Part shown: positions 57,701 to 64,000 of the stretch, piece after piece
How positions within the stretch are numbered: the stretch's first letter is position 1
Layout: every line of letters starts with the position of its first letter
DNA from: Gordius sp. MW1
Lineage: Eukaryota; Nematomorpha; Gordioida; Gordea; Gordiidae
DNA length: 64,000 nt
Reading direction: 5' to 3'
Assembly: GCA_964036665.1 (NCBI GenBank)
Contig: OZ038531.1
Coordinates: 7,874,168-7,938,167 of the forward strand
Position numbers and translations under genes: made by a program
Notes under the pieces: generated by a model
What the model was told of the DNA's origin: nothing
Databases searched by the model: none
Seen by the model: the letters and a program-made list of their open reading frames with translations, nothing else

Positions 57701-60613
57701 CTTCAGCATGGGATTAACGGAGAAGGTATTACTACCCTAATCTATCATTTATTTAACACGAATGAAGGGCGAATAAATTTGACGACCTATACCCTCAAAC
57801 AAATTTGGGCTTATGAAACTTATACCTTGCTTTATCCAAATTCCGCCTGCTCTTTTTTAATGGAGACGGGTGGAATGATATGCAACAGCCTTATTGAATT
57901 AACGTTATTTGAGAAGGCTTCTCTCTATAAATAGTAATTTTAAACAGTTACCTATTGCAGTAAAAACCCATATGTTTGTAGAATGCCCGATCCCATGAAT
58001 TGTATTTATATGGTTAGGAAAATGTTTATTAGGGTATTGATTATTTTTTTACATTCCAATTTTAATATAAGAATGCCAGCCATTTGAATCAATATATACT
58101 TGGCCCTATAAAAATAAAAATACTCTGTTGGAAGAATGGACATTTAGGAGACGCCCACCTTTTGAATTATTTTTTAGAGTAAATTTCGCATAATTTATTA
58201 CCTATAGGGACATTTTAAAAAGTTACAAAAGATAAATACATGATATAAGTTAATTTTTCAATAAATCCCTATCAATACTTAGACAGCGATTATTTTCAAA
58301 ATGGCCCGTCGTTTTTTGCAACACATTATTTGCACGAATTTACAGGTGTTGAGCAGTTTATTAATCTATGCTACTAACTAGAGTTGGTAAATTGCTAACT
58401 TTCTTCAAACTCCAAACCCGAGCACGCACACTGAGTTACTTAATATGCGCGTTAGCACAATATGTGCTCGCTGTTTGGTGCACTAGGCAGAACAGTAGCC
58501 TATAAAAATGCTCAAGGATCGAGCAGAAACTCGAGCAGATGGTGGTAGCTGGAGTCGAAGAAAGTTAGCAATTTAACAACTCTAGTACTAACACACTTTT
58601 ATATTAAAATAGTCACACAAAAAAACTAATAGCAATTTAACAATAATTCCTATTCGAATGCTAGGCCACCTACTACTATCGCATGTTCATATCCTGGACC
58701 AACGAAAAGATCAAAAAAACCTTTGTCGACCGCAACATGTTCGATTTTAAGCATATCAAAGTGAGTTTAATCAAGGATCTGCTGCGAAGTTGCGTTATAC
58801 AACTGGAACCAACCTAATTTGGAATCCTATTTTAATGTTACTAGATTTGATAGAGGGATCAAGTTTTCATTGCTTTTAAAAAGATGTTTATAAAGGATGC
58901 CAGATTTTAGTCATCATTTAATAATATCTAGAATAAAGCCGCTGATTACACTTTTCCATCCTATTAACCTCCAGGTTTTAAGTCAGGAGATTGTAAATAA
59001 TTTCTATATATAACTTAACATCATTAACTCCAAGACGTGCATTCAATGGATCTTATGTAATTTCAATCCAAAGTGTACATTATAAAAACGAAATTTTTAA
59101 TAAAATTAAACTTTTTTATAATATATTTTTAAAAAATATATAAAAAGTGAGAATCACCTTGAATTGCATCTTTGGACCTGAATTTCAGTTGCTATCCCAC
59201 AGAGTATAATTTTTTCTGATTTTTTTTTAAAAATGTTATCTTACTTAATACCTCTTTTATGTGTTGCTATCATATGTTTTCGAATAGCCCTTCGATAAAT
59301 CGTACACAAACCTGCCCGAAGCTATGGTGGTCTTTGCTACGCCCGGTATGCTGCACGGTGGCCAATCCCTAGCCATATTTAGGCACTGGGCGGGAAACGA
59401 AAGAAATATGGTTGTGTTGCCGGGTTATTGCGTTAAGGGGACCGTCGGACAAAAAATATTGTCGGGCTGCAGGCTTCTGGAGTTCGAAAATAACACGACG
59501 GTTAGTAGCAACCTTTCCCATTTTTCAATTTTTTTATTTTTTTTGGGGGGGGGGGGTTTGCTTACAATAATTTTGTAAAGAGGCTGGATTTTGTTTGGTC
59601 CCCTACCCCTAGGTTTGGTCGATTAAACATAAACGTCTGTTCATACGACTAAGAAAAAAAACCATGAGGACTAAATTCAAAGGTCGACCAACCAAAACCG
59701 AGCCCTTTTTATATAAGTTAGACCTTTATTGATTTTATGTCAATCTTAATGCTATCATTGCCCTTCTCTGTGGTGTTTTTTGTTAAGCTTTAGTTTTCGT
59801 GCATTCAATTATGGCCAATTAGAATTTCTCAGACCAATTTTTAATTTAATTATAGTAGGAGTAGTGTAAATTTATTTTTTGTCCGTATTTAATTATGGTG
59901 AAGTTAAGTTTATCAAAGTTTCAGGATTTATGTGCAATAATTTTCCTATTGTATTAATTTGTCCCGCTAGGCGTTACGTCCGATTGACAGAAGGGTGATT
60001 GAGGCAAACTAATTTAGCGGAAGAAAATATTTTTTACTAGCAACGTCGGCTATGTGATTGGATTTATTCGTTTAATATAATAATAAGGAATGATCAAAAT
60101 TTTAAGCTTTTCTAGTGAGAAATTCACTTTCAATATTAACGCCTCTAGGATTTGCTCTATAATTTTGATTAGTAAATATTAGTACTTACCAACCACGCTT
60201 AAACCAATCAATGTCATTGAAGGCATTAGCTCTTTAAAGCTATGTCTGTTATTTGCAACTTTCGTCAAAAATGCTTTTGCAATAAGTGGACCTGAAAATC
60301 AAATTTCCACAAGCCCTCTAACCAAATTTATAAAGCGAATAAGAAGGGTTTCTCTCCTTATAATTTATTGCTAATTAATAAATATAATTATATTGTCTTA
60401 CCGAGAAACGGAATCAAAATTTAGCTTAACTTAATAACAATTGTCCTTAGCTGGAAGTTAAGATGGCTGTTGAGTATATGAGCTTCAGCGCCCACGCCGA
60501 TGCCAAAGGAATTCTCCAGCTCATACGCAATTGCGAACCGAAAAATGTGATGTTAGTGCACGGGGAAGGGGAAAAGATGGGCATTTTAGCCCAGCAAATA
60601 CGTTCGGAATTTG
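54241..60613 (+). CDS. IntS11: Integrator complex subunit 11 (INTS11), 5' two thirds, 12 exons
   Basis: RNA endonuclease of Integrator (metallo-beta-lactamase/beta-CASP fold), which cuts nascent snRNA and other transcripts in the nucleus. Exons: 54241-54268, 54310-54321, 54357-54442, 54500-54573, 54611-54722, 54908-55024, 56173-56271, 56812-56985, 57606-57725, 58665-58760, 59288-59500, 60451-60613; all phases agree, 431 residues so far. Motifs: [16 protein letters not shown] (exon 5), [12 protein letters not shown] (exon 7), [15 protein letters not shown] (exon 8), [34 protein letters not shown] and [10 protein letters not shown]. All metal-ligand motifs are intact. The remaining ~165 residues expected from the family are not in the window. 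Start chosen because [13 protein letters not shown] aligns with the family N-terminus. Confidence 0.95.
55025..56172. other. INTS11 intron 6, nothing recognised
   Basis: 1,148 bp, AT-rich, no repeat family or coding segment identified. Confidence 0.5.
58379..58584. mobile_element. hAT MITE in INTS11 intron 9
   Basis: TAGAGTTGGTAAATTGC...GCAATTTAACAACTCTA, 206 bp, hAT-type TAGNG ends. Flanks CTACTAAC and GTACTAAC match in seven of eight. The rest of introns 7-10 holds nothing I recognise. Confidence 0.85.
59574..59716. mobile_element. Decayed TAGTGTTG-family MITE in INTS11 intron 11
   Basis: Retains GGCTGGATTTTGTTTGGTC at the left, GGTCGACCAACCAAAACCG at the right and the inner GTCGATTAAACATAAACG. 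The terminal TAGTG words are lost. A G-run precedes it (59545-59556). Confidence 0.65.
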
Positions 60614-61041
60614 GTAAAAGCGTTGCCTTATGTTCGATATATCCATATATTGCTCTCCTTTTAATGTTTATCTCCAATCAATTTTTGTTTTTCGATTGTG
60701 ACCTAGGTTATTAACCATGCTACCAAGTGGCAACTTTGTCGATATTTTAATATAAAGTTTGTATAACATTTGTAGCGCTTGCTTATGAAACGATTATGTA
60801 GCTTATTAGAGGGCTATTGGATTATCAAGGTTCTTATCTTATTCTTATGTTTGGAATCTCTTATCCACTGGCTAATAATTATAAATTATGCGAACAATCT
60901 TCAAATTTTTAAATTAAAATGGTATAAGGACAATTTGATATGGAAAAGAAGTTATTATCCATTAAAATGCCTTGACACATTGTGTTATAGACCTTTAATC
61001 TGATAAGAATGGTGCCAGAATTTAGTATTTGTTACTTATAA
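60614..61041. other. INTS11 intron 12, start
   Basis: Begins GTAAAA at 60614. The open frames here encode nothing like the INTS11 C-terminus, so the next exon must lie beyond 64000 or the gene is interrupted. Confidence 0.5.
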
Positions 61042-63492
61042 TAGTGTTGTTAATCTGCTAAATGGGTTCTGCTGGTATAGTGCTAAACCTGGTAATAGGC
61101 ACATATCTCCTACCATTACCATCATTATTAAGCAGCACATGCTGCTTAATAACCCGGTTACTAGCATGGCAGATTAAAGTTGCCATGGTTGCTGGTTGGG
61201 AGAGATGTAAGTAACCGGGCATTTGGCAGATTGGATTGATATAACCGTGGTACTGAGCAGGCTTGTTAAACATGGTTTTTAGCAAATTTAATTTTAGCTT
61301 ACTATTAGAGTTGGTAGCTGCCATATAATGCTAATCAATATTTCAATCATTTATTAATAAAAAAATGGTGATTAAAAAATTTAAATATATTATAAATTTG
61401 CCCCGTTATTTGCCCCCCCCCCTAATTTTTTATCCTCTTTCTCACCAGGGGGGAGGGGGGGTGTTTTGCCCCCCCCCCCCCTAATTTTTTATCCTCTTTC
61501 TGACTAGGGGGGAGGGGGGTGTTTTGCCCCCCCCCTTATTTTTTACGCTCTTTCTTACCAGGGGGGAGGGGGGGTGTTTTGCCCCCCCCCTTATTTTTTA
61601 TCCTCTTTTTGACCAGAGGGGGGGGGGGGGGGTGTTTTGCCCCCCCCCTTATTTTTTATCCTCTTTTTGACCAGAGGGGAGGGGGGGGGGGGTGTTTTGC
61701 CCCCCCCCTTATTATTTATCCTCTTTCTGACCAGGGGGGAGGGGGGGTGTTTTGCCCCCCCCCCCTTATTTTTTACGCTCTTTCATACCAGGGGGGAGGG
61801 GGGGGTGTTTTGCCCCCCCCCCCTTATTTTTTATCCTCTTTTTGACCAGATGGGAGGGGGGGTGTTTTGCCCCCCCCCCCCTTATTTTTTTACCTCTTTT
61901 TAACCAGAGGGGAGGGGGGGTGTTTTGCCCCCCCCCCCCTTATTTTTTTACCTCTTTTTAACCAGAGGGGAGGGGGGGTGTTTTGCCCCCCCCCCCTTAT
62001 TTTTTATCCTCTTTTTGACCAGAGGGGAGGGGGGGGGGGTGTTTCGCCCCCCCCTTATTTTTTATCCTCTTTTTGACCAGAGGGGAGGGGGGGGGGTGTT
62101 TTGCCCCCCTTATTTTTTACGCTTTTCCTCACCAGGGGCTGTGTTCACCAGGGGGGGGTGTTTTGCCCCCCCCCCCCTATTTTTTATCCTCTTTCTGACA
62201 AGAGGGCAGGGGGGGGGTCTTTTGCCCCCCCCCCTAATTTTTTATCCTCTTTCTGACCAGGGGGGGTGTTTTGCCCCCTCCCCTCTTTTTTACGCTTTTT
62301 CTCACCAGGGGGGGTGTTCATCAGGAGGGGGGGTTTGCCCCCCCCCTCATTTTTTACCCTCTTTATGACAAAAGGTCAGGGGGTGGGGTCTTTTGCCCCC
62401 CCTAAATTTTTATCCTCTTTCTGACCAGGGGGGGTGTTTTGCCCCCCCCCCCTATTTTTTACGCTTTTTCTCACCAGGGGGGGGGGGTGTTTTGCCCCCT
62501 CCCCTTATTCCCCTCCCCCCTGGTGAGAAAGAGCGTAAAAAATAGTGGGGGGGGGCAAAACACCCCCCCTCCCCTCTGGTCAAAATAAGGATAAAAAATA
62601 AGGGGGGGGCAAAACATCCCCCCCCCCCCCCTCCCCCTGGTGAGAAAGAGGATAAAAAATAAGGGGGGGGGGGCAAAACACCCCCCCCCCCCTCCCCCCT
62701 GGTGAGAAAAAGCTTAAAAAATAGTGGGGGGGGGGGCAAAACACCCCCCCCCCCCCCTTCCCCTGGTGAGAAAGAGGGTGAAAAATTAGGGGGGGGGGGC
62801 AAAACACCCCCCTCCCCCCTGGTGAGAAAGAGGATAAAAAATAAGGGGGGGGGCAAAACACCCCCCTCCCTTCCCCCTGGTAAGAAAGAGCCTAAAAAAT
62901 TAGGGGGGGGCAAAACACCCCCCCCCCCCTCCCCCCTGGTGAGAAAGAGGATAAAAAATAAGGGGGGGGGGCAACACACCCCCCCTCTCCCCTCTCGTCA
63001 AAAAGAGGATAAAAAATAAGGGGGGGGGGATAAAAAATTAGGCCCCCCCCCTCCCCCCTGGTGAGAAAGAGGATAAAAAATTAGGGGGGGAGGGGCAAAA
63101 CACCCCCCCCCCCCCTGGTGAGAAAGAGGATAAAAAATTAGGGGGGGGGCAAAATAACGGGACATATTTATAATATATTTAAATTTTTTAATCACCATTT
63201 TTGTATTAATAAATGATTGAAAAATATTGATTAGCATTATATGGCAGCTACCAACTCTAATAGTAAGCTAAAATTGAATTTGCTAAAAACCATGTTTAGT
63301 TACCACGGTTATATCAATCCTATCTGCCAAATGCCCGGTTACTTACATCTCTCCCAACCAGCAACCATGGTTGCCACTGATAGCAACCGGGTTATTAAGC
63401 AGCATGATGCTGGTTATGATGATGGTAATGGGCGAGATGTATGCTACTACCATAAATTATGGTAGTAGCATTTTGGCATTTTAACAACACTA
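61042..63492. mobile_element. hAT-type foldback element with inverted C-run/G-run minisatellites
   Basis: Ends TAGTGTTGTTAA...TTAACAACACTA with a perfect 8-bp target duplication ACTTATAA (61034-61041, 63493-63500). Terminal inverted arms of about 350 bp (61042-61395 and 63165-63492) share CCAAATGCCCGGTTACTTAC-type words. Inside, about 19 units of 53-61 bp (TGTTTTG, C-run, TTATTTTTTATCCTCTTT, CACCAG or GACCAG, G-run) run forward to about 62510. The same unit then runs backward for about 10 copies to 63155. Non-coding: the proline-rich frames come from the repeat. It lies downstream of INTS11 exon 12. Confidence 0.92.
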
Positions 63493-63500
63493 ACTTATAA

Positions 63501-64000
63501 CGATTCTACTTTGTATTGCAATTAGCCAGACTTTCGCCCGCCTTAAATCCTTTTCACGTTTGGAGATATAGGCTAAATTTGCTTTTTTTCAAGGCTTGGT
63601 AAATTCGCCTTTTTACCGGTTGTCTAAGTTCCCTTTGACCCTTTTGTGTTTTAATATGTATAGCTACCTACTAATTTTTCATATAATCCAACTCGTTTAT
63701 TTGAACCATTAATTTACTACAACTATATTTATTAGATTTAGGGCTAAGAGTGCAATCTTAGGTTTAAATAAGCAGACACAAACAAATAACTCCGCAATGA
63801 TTAAAAGGTACGCTTTGGTTGAATTGCAATCGAAGATTCATCAATTTATATATAAATAACATTTAATTTAAAGAACAAAAAAATTGTTTCGATACGGCCC
63901 GTTTAGTCACCCCGCGCGTTCTTTAATATGATGTTAATTATTTGCTTGCATACTTGATATAATATCTTGATTTTATCTGTGAAAATTCCTTCTTTTTTGT
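63501..64000. other. Right-hand window end, nothing recognised
   Basis: AT-rich, presumably still INTS11 intron 12. No exon with INTS11 C-terminal similarity was found. Confidence 0.4.

Noticed and set aside
61405-63155. CRISPR-like array
   Set aside because: Regular repeats are present, but the spacers are homopolymer runs and the genome is eukaryotic.
61519-63237. Proline/phenylalanine-rich open frames on both strands
   Set aside because: They are translations of the C-run/G-run minisatellite, shift frame between units, and have no start context.
61058-63465. Similar peptides starting MAATNSNSKLKL at both ends of the foldback element
   Set aside because: They are the same inverted arm read in mirror image; the frames differ by indels and show no domain.

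Overview
This is a eukaryotic window: AT-rich, intron-bearing and crowded with transposable elements. It looks like an invertebrate animal, probably an arthropod or a close relative. The reasons are a laminin gamma chain of 1,639 predicted residues, an Integrator subunit 11 gene, many introns of 250-1,500 bp, and a mix of Helitron, hAT, gypsy-type LTR, non-LTR and tRNA-related repeats. The species cannot be named from sequence alone. Most long open frames here are repeats or shadows; three cellular genes can be supported. Percent-style comparisons and family names below come from reading by eye, not from searches. || Cellular genes. (1) A complete laminin gamma gene (LanB2/LAMC1 type) on the + strand, 19561-39464. 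It has 20 coding exons in unbroken phase: signal peptide, LN domain, LE repeats, L4 domain, more LE repeats, coiled coil and a C-terminal Cys. (2) A small minus-strand gene (44645 down to 40678) that looks like CCDC137, tail-to-tail with laminin. (3) INTS11, the catalytic subunit of Integrator, on the + strand from 54241. Twelve exons to 60613 are visible, including a 12-nt microexon between introns of 41 and 35 nt; the C-terminal third lies beyond the right edge. || Repeat landscape, left to right. 1-4162: broken autonomous Helitron on the minus strand, cut by the window edge. 5231-5476: LINE-like coding fragment. 5927-7046: near-perfect 1.1-kb tetranucleotide array. 7047-7555: 197-bp tandem repeat. 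7861-9030 and 11240-14165: two oppositely oriented arrays of tRNA-related SINE-like units. Between or inside them lie a processed retrocopy with a 59-bp target duplication (9361-9695), a hAT element (10112-11207) and a second hAT (12034-13175) whose sister copy is at 17159-18288. 14380-17060: a non-LTR element split by an internally deleted LTR retrotransposon. || Within and between the genes. Laminin introns and 3' UTR carry several copies of two short hAT-like MITE families with 8-bp target duplications. The large CCDC137-like intron holds a 2.4-kb element with about 490-bp inverted ends. 44743-47092 is a decayed hAT. 47155-48828 is a large palindrome with a Helitron inserted cleanly in one arm. 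49701-53638 is a decayed minus-strand gypsy element. 53853-54160 is a MITE ending 80 bp before the INTS11 start codon. 61042-63492 is a hAT-type foldback element whose core is a head-to-head array of C-run/G-run minisatellite units. || The best candidate for something undescribed is the set of hAT-ended elements whose body is short-motif arrays in mirror orientation (10112-11207, 12034-13175, 17159-18288, 61042-63492). They are unrelated in motif but share an architecture, and all four have intact 8-bp target duplications.
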